Assembly: GCF_031834615.1 (NCBI RefSeq)
Contig: NZ_CP115543.1
Coordinates: 3,979,001 to 4,043,000, forward strand
Reading direction: 5' to 3'
Length of the DNA stretch: 64,000 bases
DNA from: Stenotrophomonas aracearum
Lineage (GTDB): Bacteria; Pseudomonadota; Gammaproteobacteria; Xanthomonadales; Xanthomonadaceae
Shown: positions 33,879 through 43,813 of the stretch, one piece after another
Position numbering within the stretch: the stretch's first letter is position 1
Layout: each line of letters starts with the position of its first letter
The notes under the pieces: model-generated
Told to the model about the DNA's origin: nothing
Database searches by the model: none
Seen by the model: the letters and a program-made list of their open reading frames with translations, nothing else
Position numbers and translations under genes: made by a program

Positions 33879-36718
33879 GCGTCAACCACGGAAGATTCGG
33901 TGTTCGCCACTCGGCGCTGGGCTGGTTGCGTCGACTTGGGTGGAACTACCTGGAAGCACGCGAGCTCGGTCCGCTTCGTGGGCTTCCGGAAAGCACACTG
34001 CTGGAGAACCGCCTGTTGCCGTGGCTGCGGCGCTTCCGGTTTGAGCGCCACGGCGAGCTGCTGCCGCTTTCGCCGGAAGGCATCCACGAGATCATTTCCG
34101 CAGTAGATACCTGCTGCCACAGCCTCGACTGGGAGGCATCCAGCGCGACCGCGCACCGCCTGCTGGTGGAGGGCGCGCGTACCGTGCAACAGCTGCCGGA
34201 TGGAAGCCGCACCGAGGTGCTGGTTCCGCTGATCGACTGGGAGCATGTGCAGCGCAACCACTGGGACATGGCCGATGCGGAGCCGTATCCGGATCCGCTC
34301 GATCCCGACATCCGCGAGCTGGTCGGATACGTCAATGGCATTCCGTTGGTCGTGCTGGCGTGCGTGGAGCGCGACCGCGAGAAGCGCTGGGGCACCGTCG
34401 CTGCCGGAATTTCCCACCTGTGGCGTGGCAAGACCGCCTTTGTTTCGCATCGGCCAGCGCTGCACGCGCAACTGCTGCTGTGCCTGGACCGGCGCGGAGG
34501 CTGCTATGCCAGCGTGGGTACGCCGGCCCATGGCTGGATGCGCTGGCGGGAACATGGTTGGAGCCGCGAGAGGGTGGACCAGTTGCGCGAGCGTCCTGTG
34601 CCCTTCGCGGAGGTGACGCTGGACCCGCCATGGGCCGCCCATGCCGAACTGCTGCAGGGTGTGCTGGGGCCGGCGCGGTTCCTGCAGTTGCTGCGCGGCT
34701 TCCTGCACACCGGTGCGCATGGTCGCCGCTATGTGGCCCGCCCCGGGCAGTTCTTTGCCGTGCAGCATGCCCTGCAGGCACTGCGCTCCCGTGATTTTGA
34801 AGGCAGGCGGGGCGGCGGCCAGCTGTGTCTCGCAGCCGGCAGCGGGCTGCAGCGCGCACGGTACTGGCTGCTGCACGCATTGCGGGCAGATCCCGAGTTC
34901 GAAGGATTGCGCATACTGCTCCCGGTGGCCCGCCCCACTCCGACGCCGCAGGACCACAAGCGCAGGTCGGGCCCGCAGGCGGCCGACCAGCTCACCGAGT
35001 TCCTGGCCGGCCATGCCAGTTCGCCACACGAGGTTCCGCTGCGCGTGTTTCGTGGCTGGGGACGCAAGGCCGCCCCGCCGACGGCTGCAGCGGATGCCGG
35101 CACCGAGATCCTGCTGCTGGTCGATGCCAACTTCTGGGAAAGCCCGCCGGCATTGCTGCGCCGCCTGCGTCGCTGCCTGCCGCGTTCGACCTGGCTCACG
35201 TTGAGTTCGCAGCCGATCCTGCTGCCCGCCGCGGACCTGGACCCCGGCGCGCCGCTGTACCACTACCCACCGGAGCATGCGGTGGCCGACGGGGTGGTGG
35301 TGCCGGCATGGCGCGATGGAGGCGCGATCTACCCGGTGCTGAGTCGCGATATGCCAGCAGATGCGCAGGCCACCCCTGGAGAGCTGCGCCAAGCGCAGGT
35401 GGCCACGGCGATCAGCCAGCACTTCCACGGCGTTGTCCGCGTGGCCGAGCGCAACCTGCGCGGCACGCTGCTGGTGGAGACGCCGAAGGAAGCAGAGGAC
35501 TACCAGCGTGCGCTCCATGCCGATGGGCGCCTGCAGACCCAGTTGACCGGCTACGACAGTCGCGGCCTGCCCACGCAGCGGGCATCGGAAGGCATTCCGC
35601 CGCAGGTGGAGCTGGTGATTGCACATGGCGATCTCCCAGCGTCGCAGGACGCGCGGCTGGGCCTGCTGTACGTCGACCGGCCGCTGTCGGACCCCGAGCG
35701 CCTGCGCGCGGTGGGGCTGATCAATGCCCCCCACCCGGACAAGCGCGCCGCACTGGTCGTGGACTTCCATGCCAGCGGGATGAATGACGCGCCCGGGCAG
35801 GAGTGGATGCCTGGGTCGGTGCAGGTCAACCGCGACGCCCTGGCGCGTGATGATCGGCGCCTGCAGGGGTTGTTGCCGGAACGTGCAGAAGAGAACTTCC
35901 ACGCCTGCCGTGATCACCTTGCACCGGACTGGACGCTGGGCGCGCATGGCGACGACATCGACCTGAACCGGCGCCGACGTGACCTGCTGCATCGGCGCGT
36001 GACCGAGTTCGGCCAGAGGCTTCAGGTAGCCATCGCGTCGGAAGCGGCGTTTACCGGTGAACAGGCCGCTGTGAGCGCGCGCTACCGAAGTACCCTGCAT
36101 CGCTACTCCGTGCTGCGCGACGCGGTCAGCCAGCTGGCGCTGGAAGAGGACCGTTTCAATCCGGAAGATCTGCGCGTGCGTCACTGGGCACGCGAGCGCG
36201 CACCGGCCGTGCACGAGGAGCCGCTGGACTACCAGGCAGTCGCTCCGGTGGAGCAGAGCGACCCGGCAGGAAGACAGCAGTCCAACGAGATGTACACCCG
36301 CCTGCGCCACCAGCTCGGCCAGACCGGTGAAGAACCGCATCTGATCGAGCAGGCTCGCTACAACCTGAGCCAGATACTGCTGAGCCCCACCGGCCAGATG
36401 CGACTGGACGCACTGCAGGCATTCGAAGCCACACAGCAGGTGTCACTGCACGGTGGCAGCGGCGTCCGTACGCCATCACGCGGTCTGGCGGTACTGGAAG
36501 GCCTGTTCGGCCCCACGAGGCACCAGGCCGACCGCATTTCCATGGGCGCTTTGATCGACGTCGTGGTAGCCGAAGCGCACGCCGGTCCCCGCATTCTGTT
36601 CCACGAACACCTGCGCGACCGGCTGGAACCCCTGCTGCGCCGACACCTGAAGGAAGTTCAGGTGCAGGCCGTGCTGCACGCAGTCCTGTCGCGCGCGCAT
36701 GACTGGCCGCCGGGGTGA
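33875..36718 (+). CDS. HsdR-like protein with degraded nuclease and helicase motifs
   Basis: This 947-residue protein has the layout of a type I restriction R subunit but not its catalytic residues. The N-terminal nuclease region reads VNGIPLVVLACVERDRE where active HsdR has an E-x-K pair. The helicase region begins with a family-like FFAVQHALQALRSRDFEG, but the Walker A (normally TGSGKS) is AAGSGLQRA and the Walker B region is EILLLVDANFWES instead of DEAH. The frame is complete. It follows the S-like and M-like genes. It is probably an inactive, repurposed relative; alternatively a very diverged remnant kept by weak selection. Confidence 0.65.
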   Translation: MSVNHGRFGVRHSALGWLRRLGWNYLEARELGPLRGLPESTLLENRLLPWLRRFRFERHGELLPLSPEGIHEIISAVDTCCHSLDWEASSATAHRLLVEGARTVQQLPDGSRTEVLVPLIDWEHVQRNHWDMADAEPYPDPLDPDIRELVGYVNGIPLVVLACVERDREKRWGTVAAGISHLWRGKTAFVSHRPALHAQLLLCLDRRGGCYASVGTPAHGWMRWREHGWSRERVDQLRERPVPFAEVTLDPPWAAHAELLQGVLGPARFLQLLRGFLHTGAHGRRYVARPGQFFAVQHALQALRSRDFEGRRGGGQLCLAAGSGLQRARYWLLHALRADPEFEGLRILLPVARPTPTPQDHKRRSGPQAADQLTEFLAGHASSPHEVPLRVFRGWGRKAAPPTAAADAGTEILLLVDANFWESPPALLRRLRRCLPRSTWLTLSSQPILLPAADLDPGAPLYHYPPEHAVADGVVVPAWRDGGAIYPVLSRDMPADAQATPGELRQAQVATAISQHFHGVVRVAERNLRGTLLVETPKEAEDYQRALHADGRLQTQLTGYDSRGLPTQRASEGIPPQVELVIAHGDLPASQDARLGLLYVDRPLSDPERLRAVGLINAPHPDKRAALVVDFHASGMNDAPGQEWMPGSVQVNRDALARDDRRLQGLLPERAEENFHACRDHLAPDWTLGAHGDDIDLNRRRRDLLHRRVTEFGQRLQVAIASEAAFTGEQAAVSARYRSTLHRYSVLRDAVSQLALEEDRFNPEDLRVRHWARERAPAVHEEPLDYQAVAPVEQSDPAGRQQSNEMYTRLRHQLGQTGEEPHLIEQARYNLSQILLSPTGQMRLDALQAFEATQQVSLHGGSGVRTPSRGLAVLEGLFGPTRHQADRISMGALIDVVVAEAHAGPRILFHEHLRDRLEPLLRRHLKEVQVQAVLHAVLSRAHDWPPG

Positions 36719-36727
36719 GCCCGGCGG
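36707..36727. terminator. GC hairpin at end of HsdR-like gene
   Basis: CCGCCGGG (36707-36714) pairs with CCCGGCGG (36720-36727) across the stop codon of the HsdR-like gene. There is no T tract, so it may only stall or stabilise transcripts from the two converging genes. Confidence 0.3.
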
Positions 36728-36737
36728 TCGGTTCCGT

Positions 36738-38168
36738 CTACGGCATTACCGGCGGCACATAGGTCAGGGTCATTCCGAGCACCCACAGCAGCCCCAGCAC
36801 CAGCGGGATGTGCACCAGTAGCTGTATGAAGGTGAAGCCGACAATGTCGCGGGCCTTCAGGCCCAGCACGCCGAGCAGCGGCAGCATCCAGAACGGGTTG
36901 ATCAGGTTCGGCAGGGCTTCGGCGGCGTTGTAGACCTGCACCGCCCAGCCGAGGTGGGCTTTCAGCTCATTGGCCGCCTGCATCACATACGGGGCTTCGA
37001 TGATCCACTTGCCGCCGCCGGAGGGTACGAAGAACCCAAGCACCGCCGAGTAGATGCCCATGACCAGCGCGAAGGTGTCGGTGGTGGCGATATGCACGAA
37101 CACGGTGGACAGGCGATGCGCGAGGGTTTCGCCGCCACTGCCCACGGCGTGGGTAAGGATCATGGCGATGCCGCCATACAGCGGAAACTGGATCAGCACG
37201 CCGGTGGTGCTGGGGACGGCCTTGGCCACCGCGTTGAGGAAGCTGCGCGGGCGCCAGTGCAGCAGCAGGCCCAGCGAAATGAACAGGAAGTTGTAGGTGT
37301 TGAGGTTGGCAATGGCCGTGACCACCGGCTTGCTGGCGAACTCGCTGAACAACCAGCCGAAGGCCAGCAGCGAAAGCAGCACGGTGAGCAGCGGGCTGTA
37401 CTCCAGCCATTCGCCGGCACGCGTGCGCGGCTGCAGCGGCTCCGGTTCGGCCTGGGCCGCGCCGGCAAAATCTCGTGAAGTGCGTGCCGTCGCCGGGCCC
37501 GGTGCGGTCAGCCACGCGATCAGCAGCGAGACCAGGATCAGCGCGGCCGTCAGCGCGATCGACTGCCACAGGAAGATGGTTTCAGTGAAGGGCAGCACGC
37601 CGGTGATCTCCACCAGGCCGGGCGGCATGCTGGCCGGGTTGGCCTGCAGCTGCGCAGCCGAGGAGCTGAGCCCCATCGCCCACACTGCGCCCAGGCCCAG
37701 GTACGCCGAGGCACCGGCAGCGCGGTAGTCCATGTGCAGTTCTTCGCGGCGGGCCAGTGCCCGCACCAGCAGCCCGCCGAACACCAGCGAGAATCCCCAG
37801 CTGAGCAGCGAGGCCAGCATGCTGACCAGGCCCACGTACACCACCGCGCCCCGGCCGGTGCGCGGCACCCGGGCCAGCAGCTCGATGAAGCGTGCCACCA
37901 CCGGCGCGGTCGCCACGGCATAGCCGCCGATGACCACGAAGGCCATCTGCATGGTGAAGGGAATCAGGCTCCAGAAGCCGTCGCCGAAGGCCTTGGCGGT
38001 GGCCTGCGGGGTGGCACCGAAGCCCATGGCCGCCAGCGCCACGATCACCACGCCCAGCACCGCGAACACGTAGGCGTCGGGGAACCACTTTTCTGCCCAT
38101 GCCGCCGAACGCAGCGCGGCGCGCGCCATCCAGCCGTCCTGCGTTGCCGCCGATGCCGTAGTGGCCAT
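36738..38168 (-). CDS. Short-chain fatty acid transporter (AtoE family)
   Basis: This 476-residue inner-membrane protein has about 11-12 hydrophobic helices and matches the AtoE/TIGR00366 short-chain fatty acid transporter family: EKWFPDAYVFAVLGVVIV, WSLIPFTMQMAFVVIGGYA, LLSWGFSLVFGGLLVRALAR and, near the end, FFVPSGGGKWIIEAPYVM. It would take up butyrate or acetoacetate-like acids. GGGAGG seven bases before the ATG supports the start. No ato catabolic genes are adjacent. Confidence 0.85.
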   Translation of the reverse strand: MATTASAATQDGWMARAALRSAAWAEKWFPDAYVFAVLGVVIVALAAMGFGATPQATAKAFGDGFWSLIPFTMQMAFVVIGGYAVATAPVVARFIELLARVPRTGRGAVVYVGLVSMLASLLSWGFSLVFGGLLVRALARREELHMDYRAAGASAYLGLGAVWAMGLSSSAAQLQANPASMPPGLVEITGVLPFTETIFLWQSIALTAALILVSLLIAWLTAPGPATARTSRDFAGAAQAEPEPLQPRTRAGEWLEYSPLLTVLLSLLAFGWLFSEFASKPVVTAIANLNTYNFLFISLGLLLHWRPRSFLNAVAKAVPSTTGVLIQFPLYGGIAMILTHAVGSGGETLAHRLSTVFVHIATTDTFALVMGIYSAVLGFFVPSGGGKWIIEAPYVMQAANELKAHLGWAVQVYNAAEALPNLINPFWMLPLLGVLGLKARDIVGFTFIQLLVHIPLVLGLLWVLGMTLTYVPPVMP

Positions 38169-38223
38169 GCCCTACCCTCCCAGGTTCATCAATTGGTAGC
38201 ACCCGGCCCCAGCCGGGTGGCCC

Positions 38224-39117
38224 TCAGCCCAGCGCCAACGCAGCAGCAATACCGGCGAACAACGCCGCGCCCACCCAGTTGTTGTGCAGGAAGGCCTTGA
38301 AGCAGGGGTCGCGCTCGCGCTTGCGGGCGATCCAGAATTCGTACGCAATCAGCCCGGCGGCCACGGCCACGCCCAGCCAGTAGTAGAGCCCCAACCCACT
38401 GCGCATGCCGACCATCGCCATGGTGCCCAGGAACAGCGCGTACAGGATGCCCTGGATGACCAGGTCCAGGTCGCCGAACAGGATCGCGGTGGAGTGCGAG
38501 CCCATCTTCAGGTCGTCGTCGCGGTCTACCATGGCGTACCAGGTGTCATACGCGGTGGACCAGAGGATGTTGGCGCCGTACAGCAGCCAGCCCACCACCG
38601 GCACTTCGCCCTGGATGGCGGCGAACGCCATCGGGATGCCCCAGCCGAATGCCATGCCCAGGTACACCTGCGGCAGGTGGGTATAGCGCTTGAGGTACGG
38701 ATAGCTGGCGGCCAGGAAGATGCCGATGAAGCTCATGCCGATGGTCAGCGCGTTCAGGGTAAGCACCAGAGCGAACGCCACCAGCATCAGCCCGGCAAAC
38801 AGCACCAGCGCTTCGCGCCCGGACACGCGGCCACTGGCCAGCGGGCGGTCCTTGGTGCGCTTGACGTGCGGGTCCAGCCAGCGGTCGGCGTAGTCGTTGA
38901 TCACGCAGCCGGCCGAACGCGTCAGCCAGACCCCGGCGGTGAACACGAACAGGATCCACAGCGGCGGCAGGCCGCCGGCAGCCAGCCACAGCGCCCACCA
39001 GGTGGGCCACAGCAGCAGCAGGGTGCCGATCGGGCGATCGGCGCGCATCAGTTTCCAGTACTGGCCCCAACGCGACGGCGGTGCGCCGGCGGGGGCGTCA
39101 AAACGTTCGTAAGCCAT
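38224..39117 (-). CDS. ubiA: 4-hydroxybenzoate polyprenyltransferase UbiA
   Basis: This 297-residue integral membrane enzyme attaches the polyprenyl tail to 4-hydroxybenzoate in ubiquinone synthesis. The two Asp-rich Mg-prenyl-diphosphate motifs are present: [19 protein letters not shown] near residue 70 and [17 protein letters not shown] near 190. [20 protein letters not shown] is the typical N-terminal helix. The start at 39117 (MAYERF) is chosen because the sequence before it lacks family similarity. No ubiC lies beside it. Confidence 0.9.
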   Translation of the reverse strand: MAYERFDAPAGAPPSRWGQYWKLMRADRPIGTLLLLWPTWWALWLAAGGLPPLWILFVFTAGVWLTRSAGCVINDYADRWLDPHVKRTKDRPLASGRVSGREALVLFAGLMLVAFALVLTLNALTIGMSFIGIFLAASYPYLKRYTHLPQVYLGMAFGWGIPMAFAAIQGEVPVVGWLLYGANILWSTAYDTWYAMVDRDDDLKMGSHSTAILFGDLDLVIQGILYALFLGTMAMVGMRSGLGLYYWLGVAVAAGLIAYEFWIARKRERDPCFKAFLHNNWVGAALFAGIAAALALG

Positions 39118-39251
39118 GCGTAAAGGATACCGCCAAGCCCCCCGACGGGGTGCGCTGCGACGCGATTGGCCCAAGGGGGCAGACCTGCGCCGCGTTTACG
39201 GATAGAATGCCCGTCCCGCACCGTCTCATGGCGCTGCGGCGGTTCCAAGAT

Positions 39252-39328
39252 GCGCCCGTAGCTCAGCCGGATAGAGTAGTGGCTTCCGAAGCCATTGGTC
39301 GGGGGTTCGAATCCCTCCGGGCGCGCCA
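39252..39328 (+). tRNA. tRNA-Arg (anticodon CCG)
   Basis: A complete cloverleaf: acceptor GCGCCCG pairs with CGGGCGC, the D-arm GCTCAGCCGGATAGAG, anticodon arm GTGGC-TTCCGAA-GCCAT with anticodon CCG, T-arm GGGGGTTCGAATCCCTC (stem bases GGGGG/CCCTC with a G-U pair), discriminator G and an encoded CCA. It reads CGG arginine codons. Confidence 0.95.
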
Positions 39329-39357
39329 TCTTTCCCCGTTCCGCAGAATTCACCGCG

Positions 39358-39381
39358 CAGCCACGCAGGGCGTGGCTCTAC
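39358..39381 (-). repeat. SMAG-like GTAG short palindromic repeat
   Basis: Read on the minus strand, GTAGAGCCACGC is followed by CCT and GCGTGGCT: a GTAG head and an eight-base stem. This is the form of the SMAG/REP elements scattered through Stenotrophomonas maltophilia intergenic regions. It lies between tRNA-Arg and the GH109 gene. Confidence 0.7.
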
Positions 39382-39448
39382 CGCGTTGTGTTCGTCCGTG
39401 GTTGCGGGGTACCCGGCGCACCGAAGTTGCGCCGGGCTGGTCCATTGA

Positions 39449-40804
39449 TCAGTACGTCCCGTCGAACGCGAAGATCGGCTTGCGCTGCTTCCACAGACCG
39501 GCGGTGAAGTCCGGGAACTCCAACGTCTGGAAGCTGTTGGCGATGGACTGCTCGGACAGCGGCGTGATCGCACTCCAGGTGATGGCATCGTAGATGTCGA
39601 TCGGCATCGGGGCCTTGGCCTTGAGCGATTCAACGAACGCGTGAATCACGAACCAGTCCATGCCGCCGTGGCCGGCGCTGGCGGCAGTGTCGGCGTGCTG
39701 CTTCCACAGCGGGTGTTCGTACTGGTCCTGGTAGGTCTGGAAGGCTTCCCATTTGTGCGGCGGGCTGCGGCCTTCGATGTGGATGGACTGGTTGACGTCC
39801 ATCCACAGGCCCTTGGTGCCCTGCACGCGGAAGCCCATGGAATACGGGCGCGGCAACGAGGTGTCGTGCTGCAGCAGGATGGTCTCGCCATTCTCGCAGG
39901 CCAGGGTGGTGGTCACGATGTCGCCCAGCTTGAACGTCACCTTGGTGCTGGGGTGGGTGGTGCCGCCACTCTTGGCCACGGTGTACTCATGCAGGCCGCG
40001 CGACTTGCTGGCGAAGGCGTTGATGTGGGTGAAGCGGTTGCCGCGATTGATGCCGGTGTACATGGCGCACGGACCGATGCCGTGGCTGGGGTAAAGCTCG
40101 CCATTGCGATCCACCGAGTGCTGGGTGCGCCAGCGCGCTTCGGACCAGGCGTTGGGGCCGAACTCCACGCCGCTGTCGTACGGCTGCGAAGGATCGCCGG
40201 AATTGAACTTCACCCCGCGCAGGTCGTGCTGGTAACCGGCCTGCAGGTGCACCAGTTCACCGAACACGCCCTTGCGCACCATCTGCAGCGCGGCCATCAC
40301 GTCGCGGCGGTAGCAGACGTTCTCCAGCAGCATGTACGGCGTGCCGGTGGAGAGCTGGGTCTTGAGTACGTCCCAATGGTCCTGCAGGGTGATGCCGGCC
40401 ACCACTTCGCAGCCCACGGCCACCTTGGCCTGCATGGCGGCGATGGCCATCGGGGCGTGGTATTCCCACGGGGTGGCGATGATCACGCCGTCCAGGCCGC
40501 GCTGCTCGAGCAGGCGCTTCCAGGCGTTGCGGTCGCCATCCTGGCCGTAGGCCTTGGGCGCGGGCTTTCCGGCCTTCGCCACCATGTCCATGCCCTTCTT
40601 GAGCATGATCGGTTCGATGTCGCACAGCGCGACCACCTCGACGTCGTCGCGGCGCACCAGCTCCTTGAGCAGCACCTGGCCGCGCATGCCGGTACCGATC
40701 AGGCCCAGCCGCAGCGTGCGCCCGCGCGCCCAGGCCGGGGTTTCCGGCAGCAGACTCGTGGCGGCCAGGGCCGCGCTGGCGGCAATGAATTCCCTACGCT
40801 TCAT
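39449..40804 (-). CDS. GH109-type alpha-N-acetylgalactosaminidase
   Basis: This 451-residue exported protein has a Tat-like signal (MKRREFIAASAALAATSLL). It has the Gfo/Idh/MocA Rossmann fold: RLGLIGTGMRGQVLLKEL, ALCDIEP, then GVIIATPWEYHAPMAIAAM and the EVVAG segment. GH109 enzymes use tightly bound NAD to remove terminal alpha-GalNAc by transient oxidation; later family landmarks include CYRRDVMAALQMVRKGVFGE and SHGIGPCAMYTGINRGNRF. Its location beside a GalNAc TonB receptor, a GH31 and the aga genes supports that activity. AGGAG precedes the ATG. It is the last gene of the minus-strand arm and is probably periplasmic. Confidence 0.85.
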   Translation of the reverse strand: MKRREFIAASAALAATSLLPETPAWARGRTLRLGLIGTGMRGQVLLKELVRRDDVEVVALCDIEPIMLKKGMDMVAKAGKPAPKAYGQDGDRNAWKRLLEQRGLDGVIIATPWEYHAPMAIAAMQAKVAVGCEVVAGITLQDHWDVLKTQLSTGTPYMLLENVCYRRDVMAALQMVRKGVFGELVHLQAGYQHDLRGVKFNSGDPSQPYDSGVEFGPNAWSEARWRTQHSVDRNGELYPSHGIGPCAMYTGINRGNRFTHINAFASKSRGLHEYTVAKSGGTTHPSTKVTFKLGDIVTTTLACENGETILLQHDTSLPRPYSMGFRVQGTKGLWMDVNQSIHIEGRSPPHKWEAFQTYQDQYEHPLWKQHADTAASAGHGGMDWFVIHAFVESLKAKAPMPIDIYDAITWSAITPLSEQSIANSFQTLEFPDFTAGLWKQRKPIFAFDGTY

Positions 40805-40828
40805 GGAACGTTACTCCTGTTGCAACAA

Positions 40829-43813
40829 TCAGAATTTGTAGCCGACCTGCAGACTGTAGCTGCGGCCGAAGATGCTGGCATAGTCACTGGAGTCACCCAG
40901 GAAGCTGTTCGGGTCGTAGAACGGCAGACGGTTGAACAGGTTCTTGACCGTGAAGCCCAGGCTCCAATGGTCGTCCGGGCGCCAGCCCACGCTGAGGTTG
41001 GCGGTCCACCACGACGGCACGCCGTCGCACTGGGCCGGGTTCACCGGCAGCGAGCCGGCGGTACAGGTTTCCGGGTTGTTGTCTTCGGCATCCACGCGGT
41101 CCCACGCCCACTTGGTGGTGCCCACGTAGTTGATGAAGAAGCTGGTGGTGACCTGCTTGTAGTTCCAGTCGGCGTTCAGCGTGGCGCGCAGGCGCGGGTT
41201 GCCGTAGTAGCCGATGGTATTGCCGTAGTACCAGCGATCTTCATCGTTGATGTAGGCCTCCTTGCGGCGTGCGATGGTGGCCGCCATGCCGACGTTCAAC
41301 GAACCCCAATCGCCCAGCGAGAAGCGGCTGCGCGCGTCGATATCGAAACCGTCCACCAGGGTGCGGCCCTGGTTCTTGTACTGGCCCACCACCGCCGCCA
41401 CGTTACCCACGCTGTAGCCCGGCAGTGCGCCGGGGCAGCTGACGCCGCTGGCCGGATCGGCACACATCTGGGCCAGCGCGGCCTCGTTCGCGCGGTCATT
41501 GTCGCTGATCGGGTTGCGGGTCATCGAAAGGATGTCCTGCTCCTTGCTGTAGTCCGGCGCGGCAATCTCGTTGCGGCGATAGATGAACCAGTAGTCGGCG
41601 GAGATCGACATCCAGCTGGCCGGCTCGTAGACGAAGCCGAGCGTGGAGATCTTCGCCTTCTCCGGCTTCAGGTCCTGGTTGGGCTGGGTCATGCGCGCCA
41701 CGGTACGGCTGCAGTCGCTGTTGAGCAGCGAGTTGCCCAGGTCGACGTCGCCGGGGCGGTTGGACTGGCGCAGCAGGTTGGCGATGGCGTTGGTTTCATC
41801 GCAACGGATGTCGTCCTCGAAACCGCCCAGCTGTGCGAACACGCCGCCGGTGCCGGCCTCGGCCAGGCTCGGGGCGCGGAAGCCTTCGGAGTAGGTACCG
41901 CGCAGCAGCAGCTGTGGCAGCACCTGGTACTTCAGGCCGATCTTCGGGGCGAGGTTGGCGCTGAAGTTGGGATACTTGTCCACGCGCAGTGCCGCGTCGA
42001 GTTCCAGCTTGTCGGTCAGCGGCGCCACCGCTTCGGCGAACAGCGCGTAGGTGTTGCGCTTGCCGTCGAACCACGAGCCGCCCTGCTGGGTGATCAGGCC
42101 GTTGGCCGCGTCTTCGTTGCCGGGGGTGTAGAAGGTTTCGCGGGTGGCGTTGAAGCCGAAGGCCGCGCGCACGTCACCGGCCGGCATGCTGAACAACGGG
42201 CCTTCGATCTTGCCGTCCAGCGTATGCAGGCGGGTCCAGGACTGGATGTCGAAGGTCGGGTACGCCTCGCGGATCAGCTGGGCGTTGGCTTCACTGATCA
42301 CGCCAAACTGGTAGGCCGGATTGTCGGAGATGATCACCCGCCCGGTACCGGGGTCGATGGTGTACGGGCCGAAGGCGCGCTCGAAGCCGTCCAAATTCAC
42401 GTTGACCGTCTGGTAGGTCACCGAGTGCGTACCGGCGGTGGCGAACGCGGTCTCCCAGTTCCAGTCTTCGCCCAGACTGCCGCGCAGGCCGGCCAGTACA
42501 CGGTAACTCTGGTCGGTGTTGCGCTGGCCGAAGTGGTTGGCGCCCACGTCCTGCATCAGGTAGTTCAAGCCCACTACGCCACCCATCAGGGCCTTCAGCT
42601 CTGGGCTGGCGAGGTTGTAGACGTTGTTCGGCCCCAGATAGGGGGTGAGGAACTGATTGACCACGTTGCCGGTGTTGCGCGAGTACCAGCTCGACGGATT
42701 GCCGGTGGTGGTGTTGTAGGCCGAGGGCGTACCGCCGTTGGCGGTCAGATCGATGTCGGTGTAGGTGACTTCGGCGAAGGCCTCGGTGGTGTCGCCAATC
42801 AGGAAGTGCGAGCTGATGTACGCGGTGGCGCGCTCGGTCTTGGCACCGGCGTCGATCTCGCGGTTCATCCACGTTTCCCAGATGCAGCGCGTGCCTGCCG
42901 CGTCGGACAGGACGTTGTTGCAGCCCGGTGCCGCTTCACGCACCAGCGCGTTGGTGGTCGGATCGAAGGCAAAGTAGCTACCCGGGTTGAACACGCCCGG
43001 CTTGCTGCCGGTGCCCAGGCGCAGGTTGGTGATGTAGTTCGGGTTGTTGACGTAATACTGGCTGGGCCGCTTGTCGTAGAAGTCGCTGAGCGGAATCGCG
43101 TTGCGCCGGTACAGGTTGACCGAGGCGTAGATGTTGTAGCGGTCCTCGTCGAGGTCGCCGAAGCCGGCGGTGATGCTGCCCTGCTGCTCGCCGTAGGAGT
43201 CGATGCGCGAGGAACGGTCGGCGGTGATGTTGACCTCCGCGCCCTGGTAGCTCTGCTTGGTGATCACGTTGATCACGCCGGCGACCGCGTCGGTACCGTA
43301 CACGGCCGAGGCGCCATCGGTCAGCACTTCCATGCGTTCGATGGCGGCAGCGGGAATGGCGTCGATGTTGACGAACTGGGTCTGGAACCCGGCGGGCGCG
43401 CCGTAGTACGAGAGGCGGCGACCGTTGAGCAGCACCAGCGTGCCCTGCGCGCCCAGGCCGCGCAGGTTGGCCTGCGAGGCGCCGTCGGAGCCGGTGAACA
43501 GCGAACGCGAATCCTGCTGGCCGGGCCGCGCAGCCGGCAGGTTGTCGAGCACCTGCAGCAGCGTGCGCGCCCCCATGTTCTCGATGTCCTGCTTGCTGAT
43601 CACCTGCACCGGCGAGGACGTTTCCACGTCGCTGCGGCGGATGTTGGAGCCGGTGACCTGCACGCGCGCGAGTTCGGTAGCGTTGGCTTTTGACTTGGCG
43701 TCGGTGGCGGTGTCGTCGTCCTGCGCGAACGCGGGACCGCTCACAGCCAGGGCAAGGCCCAGCGCGACGGACAAGGGTGTGGCGGGGATGCGGCGATGGC
43801 GTGCGTTCAACAT
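40829..43813 (-). CDS. TonB-dependent receptor of GalNAc locus
   Basis: This 994-residue outer-membrane receptor has a signal peptide (VALGLALAVSGPAFA), a TonB-box-like ELARVQVTGSNI segment, a plug domain (SPVQVISKQDIENMGARTLL, SAVYGTDAVAGVINVITK) and a large barrel ending SYSLQVGYKF with a C-terminal Phe. The start at 43813 follows AAGGAG. It lies between the GH31 and GH109 genes in one minus-strand unit, so it likely imports GalNAc or GalNAc-containing oligosaccharides. In other Proteobacteria a TonB receptor of this pathway has been called AgaO; I do not claim direct orthology. Confidence 0.85.
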   Translation of the reverse strand: MLNARHRRIPATPLSVALGLALAVSGPAFAQDDDTATDAKSKANATELARVQVTGSNIRRSDVETSSPVQVISKQDIENMGARTLLQVLDNLPAARPGQQDSRSLFTGSDGASQANLRGLGAQGTLVLLNGRRLSYYGAPAGFQTQFVNIDAIPAAAIERMEVLTDGASAVYGTDAVAGVINVITKQSYQGAEVNITADRSSRIDSYGEQQGSITAGFGDLDEDRYNIYASVNLYRRNAIPLSDFYDKRPSQYYVNNPNYITNLRLGTGSKPGVFNPGSYFAFDPTTNALVREAAPGCNNVLSDAAGTRCIWETWMNREIDAGAKTERATAYISSHFLIGDTTEAFAEVTYTDIDLTANGGTPSAYNTTTGNPSSWYSRNTGNVVNQFLTPYLGPNNVYNLASPELKALMGGVVGLNYLMQDVGANHFGQRNTDQSYRVLAGLRGSLGEDWNWETAFATAGTHSVTYQTVNVNLDGFERAFGPYTIDPGTGRVIISDNPAYQFGVISEANAQLIREAYPTFDIQSWTRLHTLDGKIEGPLFSMPAGDVRAAFGFNATRETFYTPGNEDAANGLITQQGGSWFDGKRNTYALFAEAVAPLTDKLELDAALRVDKYPNFSANLAPKIGLKYQVLPQLLLRGTYSEGFRAPSLAEAGTGGVFAQLGGFEDDIRCDETNAIANLLRQSNRPGDVDLGNSLLNSDCSRTVARMTQPNQDLKPEKAKISTLGFVYEPASWMSISADYWFIYRRNEIAAPDYSKEQDILSMTRNPISDNDRANEAALAQMCADPASGVSCPGALPGYSVGNVAAVVGQYKNQGRTLVDGFDIDARSRFSLGDWGSLNVGMAATIARRKEAYINDEDRWYYGNTIGYYGNPRLRATLNADWNYKQVTTSFFINYVGTTKWAWDRVDAEDNNPETCTAGSLPVNPAQCDGVPSWWTANLSVGWRPDDHWSLGFTVKNLFNRLPFYDPNSFLGDSSDYASIFGRSYSLQVGYKF

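Noticed and set aside
33692..36340. 882-codon minus-strand frame opposite the HsdR-like gene
   Set aside because: The plus-strand frame keeps HsdR-like landmarks in order and belongs to an operon; the minus frame has none.
39226..39633. A 135-codon minus-strand frame containing GGIRTPDQWLRK-like sequence
   Set aside because: This is the well-known false frame produced by reading a tRNA gene antisense; it overlaps tRNA-Arg and the GH109 gene end.
39641..43693. 1350-codon plus-strand frame opposite the GH109 and TonB receptor genes
   Set aside because: It is a shadow frame: it spans two real genes and their junction and has no family similarity.
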